This document shows, one piece after another, positions 1 through 13,500 of a stretch of DNA of 64,000 nucleotides; the first letter of the stretch is position 1; each line of letters begins with the position of its first letter. This DNA comes from Ceratorhiza oryzae-sativae. Lineage: Eukaryota; Basidiomycota; Agaricomycetes; Cantharellales; Ceratobasidiaceae. Below the pieces are notes generated by a model. It was not told where the DNA came from and ran no database searches. It worked only from the letters and a program-made list of their open reading frames with translations. The position numbers and the translations under genes were made by a program. Location: the NCBI GenBank assembly GCA_030998015.1, contig JARWMV010000251.1:744001-808000 (forward strand), written 5' to 3'.

Positions 1-1095
1 CCGCCGTACCCACCACGGTCTCCTCCGCGGTCGCCGTAGCCGCGGTCCCCGCCATACCCACCGCCACCCCCACGTCCACCAAACCCGCCACGTCCGCCTC
101 GGAACCCTCCACCACCCCGGTCTCCGCCATACCCACCACCCCGGAAGCCACCGCGCCCGCGTTCTCCGAACCCACCGCGGAACCCGCCACCTCCACCAGG
201 ACGGGGCGCTTCTGCAGGTGCTGCTGGTTTGGGCCGACCTGGACGACGATGATTTAGGCGATCGGAAAACAAACACGTACACGAAGCCTGCTTACCTCCG
301 AGGCCACCGCCTAGTCGTCTTGGCTTCCAGCCACGGACGGTTCGGCCACGTTCGACGTCTACGAGGATGCGTTTGCCTAGAATGGTTAGACCGTCGGCTT
401 CCTTGTACGCAGCTGCAGGGGAAAAGTCAGCGCAAGGTCAGGTTGAAGACGACAATACTCACCCTTCATATCCTTTTCCCGATCATACACGATAAACGCA
501 TAGCCACGGCTGTTGCTGCGTTTATTTTTAACAAGACGAATACGTTCAATTCGACCGTAAACTCCGAATTCCTTGCGTAGGTCTTCTTCTGTGACGTTTT
601 TGGCCTGTATCATAGGACAATATTAGTAACGGAGAAAAATGAATGTAAAAAAATGAACACTCACAAGACGTGAAATGAACAGTGTTTTGTATGGATCTCC
701 AATCGCCTCGGGATCGTCCGCGGGTTTGTCTACAGTTGTCAATACACAGACTCCAAACCAGAGTATAGAGGAAACAAAGTCTGACACTTACAGGTTTCTT
801 TAGCGCGCTGGAACTCTTCACGTTTGCGCTTTTGTTTCTGTTCGCGGTACATCATACGCTTAATCTCTTCAGCATATGTGAATCTCTCTTCTTCACCCTC
901 TTCGCGGTCGTCACTTGTGCCTGCACCAACGATACCACGTTCATTGTCTTCACGGACTTGTGCCAAGAGGGCAGCGACACCAGACACGTTTTTCGACCGA
1001 ACCTTGTCTGGATCTTTCCCGACCGAACGCACAAATGGAAGAGGAGGGCGGGGCGCGAAGAGTTTGAGGAGATTAGGAGGTAGAAGGTGTGTCAT
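1..1095 (-). CDS. SNRNP70: U1 small nuclear ribonucleoprotein 70 kDa (partial, C-terminus off window)
   Basis: This is the U1-70K subunit, which binds stem-loop I of U1 snRNA and helps recognise 5' splice sites in the nucleus. Exons read 1095..792, 729..665, 604..463, 412..296 and 238 to beyond base 1; all junctions keep frame with GT-AG ends. The N-terminus [16 protein letters not shown] matches the conserved U1-70K start. A lysine/arginine/glutamate helix follows, then one RRM with RNP2 (LFISRL) and RNP1 (RGYAFIVY), then the diagnostic segment [25 protein letters not shown] just after the RRM. The last visible exon is a glycine/arginine-rich RGG tail running off the left edge, so the stop is not seen. 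Start 1095 was chosen because it gives the conserved N-terminus; the ATG at 1221 is in frame but upstream of it. The start lies 197 bp from the divergent CobW gene. Confidence 0.95.
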
Positions 1096-1292
1096 TTTTT
1101 TTGGTGGTGGTGGCGGATGTTGGGAACGCTGAGTGATGGGCGTGGCAGAAGAGAGCAAACATACACAATCAACCTTGACTCCCACACTTGAACCCATTAT
1201 TGCCCATGGGCCAATAGACACTAGACTTTACCGTTCTATCGTAAATCACTATCTTGATATATTTCTAAAACTATAAAGTGCTAGCATCATAG
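1096..1292. promoter_or_regulatory. Shared divergent promoter, U1-70K / CobW GTPase
   Basis: These 197 bases are all that separates the two divergent start codons, so both genes must fire from here. There is a TATA-like CTATAAAG at 1271-1278 and an A/T-rich patch around 1250-1275. No other site is recognised. Joint regulation is inferred from layout only. Confidence 0.5.
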
Positions 1293-2748
1293 ATGGGCTC
1301 GATCAAGACCCCTATTCCCATCACTGTCTTTACTGGCAAGCGACAAACCCTGTTTCAAGCGTTAGTACTAATCAAGTAATAGGCTTTCTGGGCGCCGGGA
1401 AGACTACGATTATACTGTCTCTGCTACCTAAATTGCCTAAGGACTACAAGGTTGTTCTCCTGAAGAACGAGTTTGGGGATGTCGAAGGTAAGCATTCCGA
1501 ACGGTTACCTTGCGTCGTAATTGAAACCACCGACATTATAGTCGATAGCCAACTCGCCTCCAACTCGTCGCTTACGGCCGTGAGCGAAATTCTGAATGGT
1601 TGCATGTGAGCCTTTTGGATGCAATACGCGTCTATGACGCACCCCAACTTGCCGAGTTTCTAGGTGTTGTATACTCGTCGGGCAAATGAAAACCGCGCTT
1701 CTGGAAATTAGAGGTAAGCTCTGCTTACCATCAGATTATGGTCTTCTCAATAACCCTCCTCGGTATGTAGATCAATACCGCCCGGATCGCATTATCATCG
1801 AATCCTCGTTCGTTTGTCCTGGGGTAGCAACGTAATAGCACTAACGCTTATTTCAGAGGATCTGCGTTTCCCGCGACCCTTGCATTCCAAATCCGAGAGC
1901 TCGAAAGAGAGACAATGGGGATTTTAAGCTTGATGCCATTGTTACCGTTGTAGATGCGGAGAACTTTACAGGGTACGAGGACACGAGCCCGACCGCCAAG
2001 ATGCAGGCCCAGTACACAGACGTGATCCTTCTGGTAGGTCATTTTCGTAATTCCACGCCCACCCTGGCGCTAAACGCTGAGAAAACCCGTCAGAACAAAT
2101 GGGAACTGGTACGCACGGCATCATACCCCGCACTGGCCGTCCATTAACCGACGATCTGTTGGTCAGGTCTCCGAACGTGACCTTGATATCGTTATTGACC
2201 ATCTGTCGACCCTCAACGATTTGACCCCTAAACTTCGCTGCGAAGGAAAATCAGGTGTGCCTCCAAGCCTCCTCTTTGGCCTGGACTCGAAGCAGTTCCT
2301 GGACGTTCCTGATGCCACTGCCAAGTTCGACAATAGCCATCACAGTGAGGTTGAAACGATGACGCTTCATCGAGGCTCGGCGGACTTAGTGCCATGCAAT
2401 CATACCCATGATCACGGCCATGATTCCGCTAGTGACAGCGGCAGCGCCGTAGGAATTCCTGATTTGACAACCGAACTACTCGGTGATGTGCTGGGTACCC
2501 TGCCCAAAGACTCCGTCTACCGGGTAAAAGGCTTCGTCTGCCCTTCTTCACCCAGCAACCCAGGAGTGTACGTACTGAACTGGTCGTTTGGGCGGTTCGA
2601 GCTCGTACTGTTGACAACTGCCCCTCGCAATCCAGCAGTCGAGCGAATGGTCTCAGGGGATCTGCTCTTCACTGTGATGGGAGCGGTTGGAGATGTCAAG
2701 CGATACGGAAGGAAGTTGGCGCAACAGTTAGGGGCCCATGTCGTGTGA
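1293..2748 (+). CDS. CobW / G3E-family P-loop GTPase (COG0523, metal chaperone type), with one apparent frame break
   Basis: G3E GTPases of this family use GTP to load metal, often zinc or cobalt, into client proteins. Exons read 1293..1335, 1383..1487, 1542..1605, 1664..1713, about 1772..1808, about 1858..2033, 2094..2108 and 2167..2748. Walker A is FLGAGKTT, the metal motif is GCMCC, the ESSGSAFPATLA segment follows, and a late NKWEL motif fits the G4 box. A histidine-rich run HTHDHGHD (about 2401-2424) sits before the CobW C-terminal domain, as in metal chaperones. Intron 1 uses a GC donor and one exon is only 15 nt. At 1917-1920 the frame breaks: the family sequence continues cleanly only if one G is added to the GGGG run. 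It is therefore a pseudogene or a homopolymer consensus error; conservation on both sides favours the latter. The exact substrate metal cannot be told. Confidence 0.85.
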
Positions 2749-4234
2749 ATAAGTGAGTAATTGCTTGTGTCGAGACTCACGGTCACACTTCACTAGCTTT
2801 ACAGTTTAGATGGTGGCGGGTTGCCCCGAACACATTTCGGTCTGCTATGAAATTATGAATGACCAATGGGGTTGATCGGGGCAGTATTGAATAGATCATT
2901 GATTTATTCATCGTGATATGGACATTGTGCGCTGCCACTGACACAATTAGTGCCGCCAATTCATCCACCTCTACCTGTCGTCGGCCTATGCATCCTGGTG
3001 TCCGAGGACTGATGTGCTGTCCGCCAGGCGTCGCGCGCCGATCGGGCCCGGCACCACACGGCGAGATTACATCTCCAAGACGTCACATTTCATCTAAAAC
3101 AAATGCGCTATAACCACTGCCTTTAGTTTGTCATGGTTCACGTAGCTTGCGTGCTATTCCATGTGGTCCTTTTTACCGACCTACTTGGCTATCACAAATC
3201 TGCCGGCCTTCCACGTTCCCCTTGACTTACTCGATTCGGTATTATCGAGGCAGAAGTTTGGGTTAGTAATGTTTGTAGGCGAGAACTCGCGTAGGGGTCC
3301 CCGCGCAACGACCGGCTGATGGGTTCATTGCCCGCACGCTCTAATGTGTATGTCCTTCCAAAGCGTTACACCTGATAACTGAAGTGAGTGTTTCTCTCTC
3401 CTCATACTGTAAAAACTTGAATTTACGGTGTTTTAACTCCTGGGCAGAACGGTGATCCCGATGTTCATATCAATCCAGCCGACTAAGGAAGCCTAGGATG
3501 GCATAGCTTAATTTGGGAAGCGCCAGCAGGGGCACGGATGGAAGATCTTCGTTGCCCACGAAGCTTCATCGCACCAACGGGAGATCATTATATCCATGGC
3601 AGCATCGCCAAGAACTAACGTCGATGCACAGCTGAGCTCAGTGTTGGCCAGCTGACGGGGCCTCTGAGTACTAAGCTGTGTGCGTGCGGGTGCGCACTGG
3701 TGCGTCACACTTCACAACCGTTCCTGGCGATAGATTGGAGGCCGCTCTGGATCGAATGCGCTAGAACTCACGCTTCGGGCTTCATACTCTTTGACCCGGC
3801 ACCCCTCCGTGGGCTTACTAGGCGCAAGCATACAGGCGGCTACAGTCCTCAGTCCTACGACTCGAGTTAGCACCTTGACTGTGGTCACGACCCAGGCTCA
3901 CCGAGTGGCGCGATAATCACTACTCGCCTCGGCTGACTCTATACTCGGTCGTACAGGATGGCAAACCCAAGCGACCCCTCGATATCTCATGGAGCAAGGC
4001 ACGCAGGTACACATCGGCTGATGAATCCGCCGTGGTGGCCCCAGCTCCCATCGACGTTCCGTCTCTTCACGGCCTTGCATCCCAAGTCTGGATGGCGAGT
4101 GCAAATCATTCTCCGCTAGAACGCGTGTTTCGTCCCCTGCCCCTGCTGGGCAGCGGGATCGGCGGGGAACGTTCCTCAGCTAAGATGGGAAGAAATACGG
4201 CTACTCGGCGTGCCGTGTGGCTCGCTTTTTTGCC
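2749..4234. other. Intergenic, no gene recognised
   Basis: About 1.5 kb between the CobW GTPase and the GMC oxidoreductase. Short open frames exist on both strands, but none has recognisable domains, splice-consistent continuation or a convincing start. I see no long repeat. The right part presumably holds the upstream regulatory region of the oxidoreductase. Confidence 0.5.
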
Positions 4235-4240
4235 TATAAA
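4235..4240 (+). promoter_or_regulatory. TATA box of the GMC oxidoreductase gene
   Basis: TATAAA lies 89 bases before the ATG at 4329, a usual spacing for a fungal TATA promoter with a short leader. Confidence 0.55.
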
Positions 4241-4328
4241 TGTGCATGAACCTTGGCCAGCAAGGCAGTCGCTTCCCTCTGCCCGGCTCGTCTCCTAGTA
4301 AATAGTTCTCGTCCCTTTCGTTTGAGGA

Positions 4329-7032
4329 ATGAGCCAGGTGTTCACTTTGTCAGCACTCGTTCTCCTCGGAGCCACCGCCTCGGCTAGGGTACTGCCTCGA
4401 AGCCTGACGACCGATGGATCAGGCTTCGCTTCACAAACATTTGACTATATCGTCGTTGGGGGCGGTACTGCCGGGCTCGCAGTTGCTGCTCGGCAAGTCT
4501 TAACCTTGCCTTTACAGTATCAACTCTAACGATGTGTCGTTCAATGCAGATTGTCTGAAAATCCACGCATAACTGTGGGAGTGATCGAGGCTGGCCAATA
4601 TATCCAGAACGATCCGTTGATTGACACGCCTCGTACGTATAAGGAGGATTATCATGAGCATTTTTCTTACTGTGCATTAGAGCTCTTTGGCGCGAGTCAA
4701 GGCAACCCCACATATGATTGGATGTTCGAATCTGTTCCTCAGCCCAACGTCAATGGTAGGACAATGGCTATGCCTAGGTACGATATCATGCGTATGTTCT
4801 TGCGGATACTTATACTTACATTCATTTGGCTGTCCAAAAGAGGAAAGGTTTTGGGTGGATCAAGCGCGGTTGGTCGCTGCTTATTTGGCTTTCATTTTGA
4901 CGTATTTGACGTCATATTCCGTCTAGCTAAATTACATGGCTTTCGATCGTGCATCGAAGCCAGAATACGATGGTAAGCAGAAATTTGTGCAATAGGTTAA
5001 TGTGGCTAAATTGTATTTCTATTCTAGCATGGGAAACTCTAGGAAGTACTGGGTGGACTTGGAACGGTAAGAAAGGATCGGCTAAAGTTGCGATTGAAGG
5101 AAGCTGATCATTCCTTTATAGGGCTTCTTCCGTACATGAAGGCAGCCGAAGATTTCACCAACATCGATCCATTTAGGAATTATTCTACCACTAATAACGC
5201 TATATACCCGAGTCAAGGCACGACCGGGGTGATCGCGGCAGGATATAATAGTGAATAATACCATGATTCATTTTTATATAATGCTCTAGCTTTGTTTGGC
5301 TACCAGCCTGGTACAGCGATATCTCTATTCCGTATGGGACGGCAGTCACGAATTTGGGCATTCCACCAAACTTTGACCCTGTAAGAACTGCTTCTGCTTA
5401 TCTTCCGTGCGACTAAACACTCGAGCTTTAGGATAGCGGGAATGCTTTTGGATTGTATAACTGTCCAGGTTCTATTAACCGCACGACAGGGAGGCGGTCT
5501 TATGCTGCCAATACCTACTTTGCATACAACGCTGGCCGACCAAACTTCGTTGTTTTGACTGGGGCTCAAGCTACCAAGATCAATTTCAGTAACCAAACTA
5601 CTGGCGGTAACTACGCGGCAACAGGGGTGTCTTATGTTTCAAACTCGAGGACCTACAATGTGAAGGCCCGTAAAGAAGTTATCCTCTCAGCAGGTCAGTC
5701 TCAATTCCCTCCGCTAAACTAATAATAATTAACCAAGACATCGATATAATAGGGTCTCTCCAATCCCCACAGCTACTGGAGCTTAGCGGCATCGGAAACT
5801 CGACTCTCTTACAGCAGTATGGTATTAAACCGTTGGTAAATCTCCCTGGCGTGGGCGAGAATTTGCAGGATCATCTATTTATTGCCACATCGTATGAGTT
5901 GAAGCCTGGAAAGACCACGTTTGATATACTACGGAATAATGCTACTTATGCTGCCCAAGCTCAAGCCCAATAGTGAGTCGATTAGTCTGTCTCGGTTATA
6001 CCGTCATTTTGACTTCGATTCAGTGCGTCCACCCATGATGGAATCTACGCTGCGGTGCATTCGGCTTTCTCGTTCATCGACTTAGCCTCCTATGTTCAAG
6101 CTAACAAAGTTTCATCGATGAAATCGAAGCTTGACAGCGAAATTGCATCTGGAGGTACCACTCCTCTCCAGCAAGCTCAGTACAATATCCAGAAGCAATG
6201 GCTTGCACAGAAGCTTGGCCATCTCGAGATTATTATGTACCCTGGTAGGTGGTTGTTATTTGGATGGCGGGTTAGTTGCATTAATTTTGTACTGAATTTA
6301 TTAGGATATTTTGCCTTCAGTGGACCCAAACAAAATACATCCTATATCTCGCTCCTAATGGCTATTCAACACCCGTTTTCTCGAGGAAATATTGTAAGTG
6401 TATCTGAATTTCGGATAGAAATCGAGGCCTTATCCATGTGTTCCCTCTGCTAGCACATTAGTACATCAGATCCCCTGGTTAAAGCTGCGTTTAATCCCAA
6501 CTATTTTTCTAAGTCTATTGGTAAGGCGTTTTAGCCTTCGTTACAGCATCTGGATGCTAATTTATGGTACTAGATTTGGACTCTTTGGTCGAGGCCGTGA
6601 AGTTTGGGTTGACTATTTCCAAGACTGAACCACTTGCGTCTGCTATTGTGGGTCGACAGGATCCTGCGCCAGGCGTGGTAAGCGACGCAGACATAGCCAA
6701 TTATGTCAAGACGTTTGTCGAGTCGGTTTACCATCCAATCGGTATGTTTAGTAAAATAACTTCAATGCTCTATTAACACCCTTTACAGGTACCGCAGCTC
6801 TTGCCCCGCGTGCATCGGGAGGAGTCGTTGGGCCGAATTTGAAAGTGTACGGGACAACAAATGTTCGGGTTGTAAGTGCTTCCATCGGCCTGAAAGTAAT
6901 GGCGATCTGATAAATCGTGTACGGGGATAGGTGGATGCAAGTGTTATTCCTTTGCATATGGGGACACATATTACGAGGACGGTATATGGCATTGGAGAGA
7001 GGGCTGCTGCGCTAATCAAGGCTGGACAATAA
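4329..7032 (+). CDS. Secreted GMC oxidoreductase (aryl-alcohol oxidase-like FAD enzyme)
   Basis: GMC enzymes oxidise alcohols with FAD. Secreted basidiomycete members (aryl-alcohol oxidase type) make H2O2 used in lignocellulose attack. The N-terminus is a signal peptide (FTLSALVLLGATASA) followed by the FAD-binding motif VVGGGTAGL. Downstream are GKVLGGSSA (GMC signature 1), LPGVGENLQDH, and the C-terminal VDASVIPLHMGTHITRTVYGIGERAA. The two active-site positions appear as the histidines in SVYHPIG and GTHITR. The gene is split by about a dozen short introns; intron 1 (4493..4549) has a GC donor. Translation can be followed across introns to the TAA at 7030-7032 with no break seen, giving about 600 residues, normal for the family. 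The substrate is unknown; a glucose or pyranose oxidase-like role is less likely from the motifs. Confidence 0.9.
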
Positions 7033-7593
7033 TGTAGTAATGCGTGGTTTGAATTACGACTAGGATACGCGAAGTTCACTCACGAGGTTCTGTAATAATA
7101 TCATACATCATTCTAAGCTTCCAACATTTTAACAAAGGTTGATGGCACGTCATGATATCACATGAGCATAAAATCATGGTTGGTCAACATGCTGGAGTTT
7201 TAACAATAGAGCTTCAGGCACGGGAATGTATCCAAAAAAAAAAGAAAAAAAAAGAAGTCACTGGGCCCAATATCCCACAATGCATTTTTGACATTTTCAA
7301 GCTGCAAGTAAATCTGACTTGAAATTTGGAGTGTAGATATTGTTGTATACGCAAAGCCTCTTTGTTAATTCACAGGCGGAAATATTATATAGGGAGCCGA
7401 GGAATGAGTTTTTTCTCTTTTTCGTTTTGCCTCGCCTAAGGGGGTCAGGAATCCTGCGGCGCGTATTCTCAAGGATCGTCGAGTTAGGATATATTTGGCC
7501 TAATGCAGGTTGTACACGTGATGATACGTTTTCTGGGGCGTCTCTTGTCAGCGACATTGGGACTTGTGCCCGCCACCACCACCCGACCTCACG
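7033..7593. other. Intergenic between the GMC oxidoreductase and ATG2
   Basis: This is A/T-rich with an A/G homopolymer tract around 7233-7256. It presumably holds the oxidoreductase 3' end and the ATG2 promoter. I recognise no gene in it. Confidence 0.5.
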
Positions 7594-10500
7594 ATGTTCA
7601 GTTTCTTTCGGTCGCTGGCATTACCTCTTCCGACATTTGGAATTGCCTTGCCAGCTAATATCCAACGACGTTTCTTGTCGTTTATTTTAAAGTACTTTCT
7701 GGGACATTTAGTCAAGCCAGGGCAGCTCGATGACCACAAGATCGACGCCCAAATAGGGAGTGGGAAAGTCGAGATAAAAGATGTTGAATTGGATGCTGTA
7801 GTAAGTTATATTTCACTCCTTTCGTAATGCATTAATAAATATTCATTATCAAGGCTATCAACAATTTACTCGCTGACCTTCCAGTAACTCTACGCGATGG
7901 GTCTTTAGGCAACGTTTCCGTAAGGGTACCTTGGCCAAACGTTCTTGCTGCACCCTTCTCCGTCTCGGTGTCCGGCGTGATGTTGGCTCTTGTCCTCCGA
8001 CGGGCTCCCACGTCACAATCAAGTGGGCCGACAGATGTTGACCTTACTGCATCTGTTGCCTCATTGGCCGAGAAATTTGTGCACAAGGATCTATCTGAAG
8101 ATGAAGGAAATACCCTGCGTCAATCTGTTCATTTGGAACCAGCGCTTGAATCATCAACTGCAGACGAATTTTCTATGCCTGGCTCAATGGACCCGTTTTT
8201 GGGAGCCACTATCCCCACATCGACGGACGAACCTAGCCGGTTTTCTGACGAAGAGGGCGTGGGCGTCCTAACCGCAGTTGCGGAACGACTTATGGCACGG
8301 TTTACTTGCTCCGCGCGGGATATATCCATTACACTGATCCACGAAGGCCACGCAGCTTTTCATTTTGGAGTTACAGAGTTTTCTTACGGCGACGGTACTT
8401 CCGAGGCTAATGTGACCAAATCAGTATCGTTGCGAGGATTCTCCATTTCGACCACAATGCTTGAACCACTTGATCATAGTTCTCAATCATACTCTTCACT
8501 CTCACCCGCGGAGTCACCTGGTCGTCGACACTCCGAAGACGACAAACCTGAAAGTATGATGCAAAGTATTGCATCCCTGACCGAGTCTGCCATGTTTCAA
8601 AGTGCAATTTCTACGGTTCACCGTGGCTCCACATCGCCGACCGTTGGTACGCATCAGGAACCATCACGCACACGACAAATCCTGAGTTTCTCCGATGAAC
8701 CGGTCTTGATTACTATTGCAACTCGCGCAAAAGAACTCCAGCCTGCACCTTCTTTGGCTCAAGCCACCCGCCAACGTTCGCCTAAATTCACCATCACCGC
8801 GAGCATGGGCTATGTCGCTTGTGCAGTACATCCCCTCGATGTTGGGTCAATTCTTCGAGCACTTGCGTTGGTCAAACCTGCCTCCACATCCGACCACCAA
8901 CCCGTACCTACGAAATCCGATCCCAAAAGGTCTCCACTTACATTTGAGGGTTCGGGTCGCATCCGAGGGGTGGTTGTCGCCTTGTTGTTGGAGAATAATG
9001 GTAGCCCTTCGTACTCTCGTCCACAGCTTGAATCAGACATGGTCCAATACTTCAAGAACCCTACTCATTCGTTATCTACACCTCACTTCCGTCTTCGGGT
9101 CGATTCAATCGAGCCTACAATGAATTCCATGGGGGTTGTCCAGATTCAGATCAATGAGATATCCTTATTCCGTGCAGAGGGTGGTCCAAATCCGTCGTCC
9201 ATTCCTCTGCTTATCGCCGACCCTAACCTTGATTCCCAGTACCCAGCAAACACAAATGCGCCAATGTTCGATATCGTTGACTGGACGAAGCCCAATGCGC
9301 AGGCTGGACCCCCGAAGATTTCGGCATGGCGGCTGCGTGCAATCCCGGGGCAGAAGCCGAAGTCCATAGTGGGACCCATGGCTGCCATTCGGGTTGAGTT
9401 TGAACCAAGTAGTGGCATTAGTGTATCAATATTGCCGCTCCATTTCTTCTTGGATTTGAAAGCCTTGGAGGATGCAATATCGTTTAGCTACGGGATAGGC
9501 TCAATTGTGCCCGACATTGTGGGCGATGAAACCGAGTTAGGCGACCAGACACCGCCCTCCACTCCTCAATTCATCCGTTCAGTGGCCGATGATATGGAGC
9601 AAGCTGAGAAACAGGTCTGTAATCCTAATTCATGTTTGTTCAATTCTCTGTTAATATCTTCGCATCCCGTATCTCGTAGGAGATGGGAGTGTCTATATCA
9701 TGCCCACTTATCCGGATTCAACTCCGAACTCCTTCTCCGCCTACAAAGAAGCAGCGGTCTGGAGCGATTGTGATTGATTTACATTCCATTCGAGTTCACC
9801 CAGGCTCTACCCCTGTGGAACTCACCTGGGGACGCTTGTTGGTCGCGTTGTCGAATGCTGGCGGTTAGTCGCAACGCTCAAGGATCTAGTCCGCTGACAA
9901 ACGCGCAAATAATAGACACCAAAGCTACTACGGTATTATCGATTGGGCCCCCTCGTTCTCAGAGTCCACCCGTTAGATTATTCGGCGGTACCACACCAAC
10001 ACAGAGGAACCTTAATCCACCGGAGACCGAGCAATCCCGAATCCTCATTCGCACGGGCGCTGCCACTACCCTGGAAGTCCAGCTTCTAGCTCTCTACGTA
10101 CACCTTACCAAGTTCAGTATTGATGGACTACAATACTGGATTGATGATGCTACACAATGGGCCGAGCATGCCTTTGATGAACGGAGGTTGGATCAGTCAC
10201 GCGATACTAGTTTGATCGGAAGTCGGTTTTTCGCGACGAGTGGTAGCTTGGGCACAGTGGAGACGGTCGGAAAGGCTTCGAAAAGTCAACTTATCGTTTT
10301 GGTCAACCTGGAGCGAGGTCAGGATCGCCTATGTTCTACTTGTGCATATATGCTGACGTGATCTCTGCAGCTGAGATTGTTCTATTTGTACCACGGCAGA
10401 CATCCATTGGGTCAACGGAAGTACTGCCCTTTGAGATCACTGCTAATGGATTAGATTTACTTCTAGAGATGAAACCTGATGGCAAGGTAGGATCCATTCC

Positions 10501-13500
10501 ACTTGGCTTCCTTGTTAATAACCTAGGCGAATCGTTTGACAGGACGAAACGCGTATATCAGCATCTCTCATGGATGCGGTGATTGCAAATGCAAGCGGAT
10601 CGCCTCTAGCTTCTCTTATCTTGGCTAGAACACATCCATTGAATTTGGTAAGCAGCTACCCACCCGATTGGAAAGGCGATTTAACTCGCCCTCGCACAGG
10701 CCGGTCACGCAAAGCCAGTTATCAAGCTCAACCTTAATGCCATCACCGATCCAGAAACTGGTAGCCGAGAAAATCGCATCAGGCTCACCCTTGCTGGGAT
10801 CACATTCACACTTGCCAAGACCTACTTGTGGGCAAACGACTTGGCAGACTTCGTGAAGTCCCCACCAGAGGTAAGCCCCACGTTCGGTTCCAATAATAAC
10901 CTACTCATCCGAGGAACTAGACATTTGAAGCGGTTGTGCCAACTGAACGGTTGCATCTAGAAATCTCTCTCTCAGATTCTTGTGTTAAACTAGTTGGCCC
11001 AAGTCACCCTGGGGCGCTTGTTGTTGTTGCCTATGAGGTTCATTTCAACACCAATGTCATCGGAAGCTCACCAGAAACCATTTCCAATGCAGCGCTCAGC
11101 TCTGTGACGGTTATGCTTGTGGATGAAGAAAGAGCCGAAGTTGAAGAAGCATCTGCAACACCATCCAAAGTTCGATTTGCCAACGATGTTGATGTCTGGA
11201 AGGTAGGCATATATGCATCTGGAAACGGGTATACAACGCGGCTGGCTGAGATGACTTGGATTAGCGCAGAGGATTTGCTAGTTTACTCGTTATAGATGAC
11301 CTCAAAGCACGTATTACAGCTAGGAAAGATACGTACCCTCCTATGATGGTAAGTATCTTCTTCCACTACCCATACTTAAAACTCAACCAAAATTTTATTA
11401 TTAAAACACAGGTGGATGTTTCTCGTATGAAGGTCGGGATTTTAGCATGTGCGGATACCCTTGGCGTTCTTGCATCCTTCGGCGCAGACGTGGCAACTAT
11501 GTTTCCCAAGCCACCACCCGTGTAAGTGTGGCGAACTCGCTTGCATCCTTTCTCGGCTCATTCCGCATACAGTGAAAAACCAAAGATTCACGCGGTACAA
11601 CGAACGGATGTGGCCTTAGCTGATCCACATGGAGTGCTTGGTTGGTACCGGAATTCATTGGGTTGGTATCCAATAGTCCTAATCCCCTTTAGGCGAAGTC
11701 GAAGAGCACACTTTCAGACGCGAACCAGAGTTGTTTACACCGGACATGATCAACGACGATCTCCCCACCAACACGGATTACCTTGATGATTCGTTCGGGG
11801 GCGTGGGCGGGCTGATAGAATTTTCGGAAGACGAGCTATTAGGAGAATCAAGCGATGAAGGGATGTCTGAATCCATCCTCGACTCTCGTGCAACATTTGA
11901 AGCGGCATCGCCGGAATCTGCGCATGTCAGCGCTTCAACTTCGCAGATCACAATTGCAACCGAGCCCTATGGCGACGACTCACAAAAGCGCGGAGCGGAA
12001 ACGATTCGCATGTTAGTCAATGAAGATATTCGCATTATTGAGGATTATTTCGAGACGGTGGAGCCAGATCCGCTTGTGGACGTAGGGACCGAGTGAGTTT
12101 TTACACACGCTGTTTAACCCTCTGCTCATACCAGATGAATGTTAGCCTCGGCGTCAAAGTTCTAAGCCTTAACATACAGAATTGCGATATCACGGTTCGC
12201 CTTCATGATGGGTACGATTGGGAAAAGACAAGGCTAGCGATAGAACAAGGCAGAAAAGCGGTTCGTCGCCGTCTCGAAAAAATACGCCAACTACTCGCCA
12301 GTGGACAAGTACCAGATGAAAGCATCGAAGACACACACACTGTTCTCTTCAATTCTGTTTACCTTGGCCTTCAGCAAGATCTTGACGAGATGGAACCCGA
12401 AGCAATGATCGCCGTGATTGATCAGGAGCTCGCTGACGATGGGGGCGACACCGCTACTGTCAGCTCGTGGCAAACCTTTGCGGGGCAAGGCCCCCGACCT
12501 ACTCACAAACGGCAATCCAGTAAAACATCAAGCAAGCGACACAGGCTTACTCGCTCGCGTGGACCTAGAATTGAGATTTGCGTTCGAGGTTTGACAGCTT
12601 CCGTCGACCAGTTCCAGCCGAACGAATCGACCGCTATGCGCGTGTTAGCGACAGTACGCAACTTGGAGATACTGGATCATATCAAAACCTCTACTTGGAG
12701 CGCATTCTTGACAGGGATGAGTACCGATTCTCGGGGGAACGTTCGAGAGACAGATTCAAATATGATTCGTGCGGAGCTGTGTATCGTACGACCAGTTCAG
12801 GACCTCTCTGTCGAAGAAGCACGGTTAAAGGTATGGAGGTGTAGGTCGTACAGAGTCCCAACTAACTACTGGTAAAGCTCAAAGTTTTGCCTATTCGTTT
12901 GCATGTCGATCAAGACGCCTTGGATTTCTTGAAGAAGTTTTTTATGTTCAAGGATCCTGATGCTGAACTGAAAACCCCTGACTCAAAGCCTGCGGAAGAG
13001 ATGTTCCTTCGTAAGCTTGACCAACCCCGCGTTATTTTATCTAATTTTGCTTGTAGAACGTGTTGAGATTTTCCCAATTGACCTTAAACTGGACTACAAA
13101 CCAAAGCGTGTTGACTACCGCGCCCTTCGCGAAGGAAGGACAATCGAACTCATGAACTTCTTCCACTTCGAGGGTGCTGAGATGACACTTCGACATATTA
13201 CGCTCTCGGGTGTAGGTGTTTCTTACATACGTATGTCGAGGTGAACTGACAACCTAATGAAGATCACTGGCTGGGCTCGTTTAGGCGATACACTCAACGA
13301 CCTTTGGACTCCAGATGTCAAAGCCACCCAACTTGCCGAAATTGTTGCTGGCATCGCGCCGTTCCGCTCACTTGTTCGTGTCGGGGCTGGAGTTGCCGAC
13401 CTCGTGCTCCTTCCAACGTCCACAGGGTGGCGCCGTGACCGCCGTCGCGAGAAGGGGGTACGTGGCGCGGCTGCTGAGGCTGCCGCTCTAGGTGCCAAGT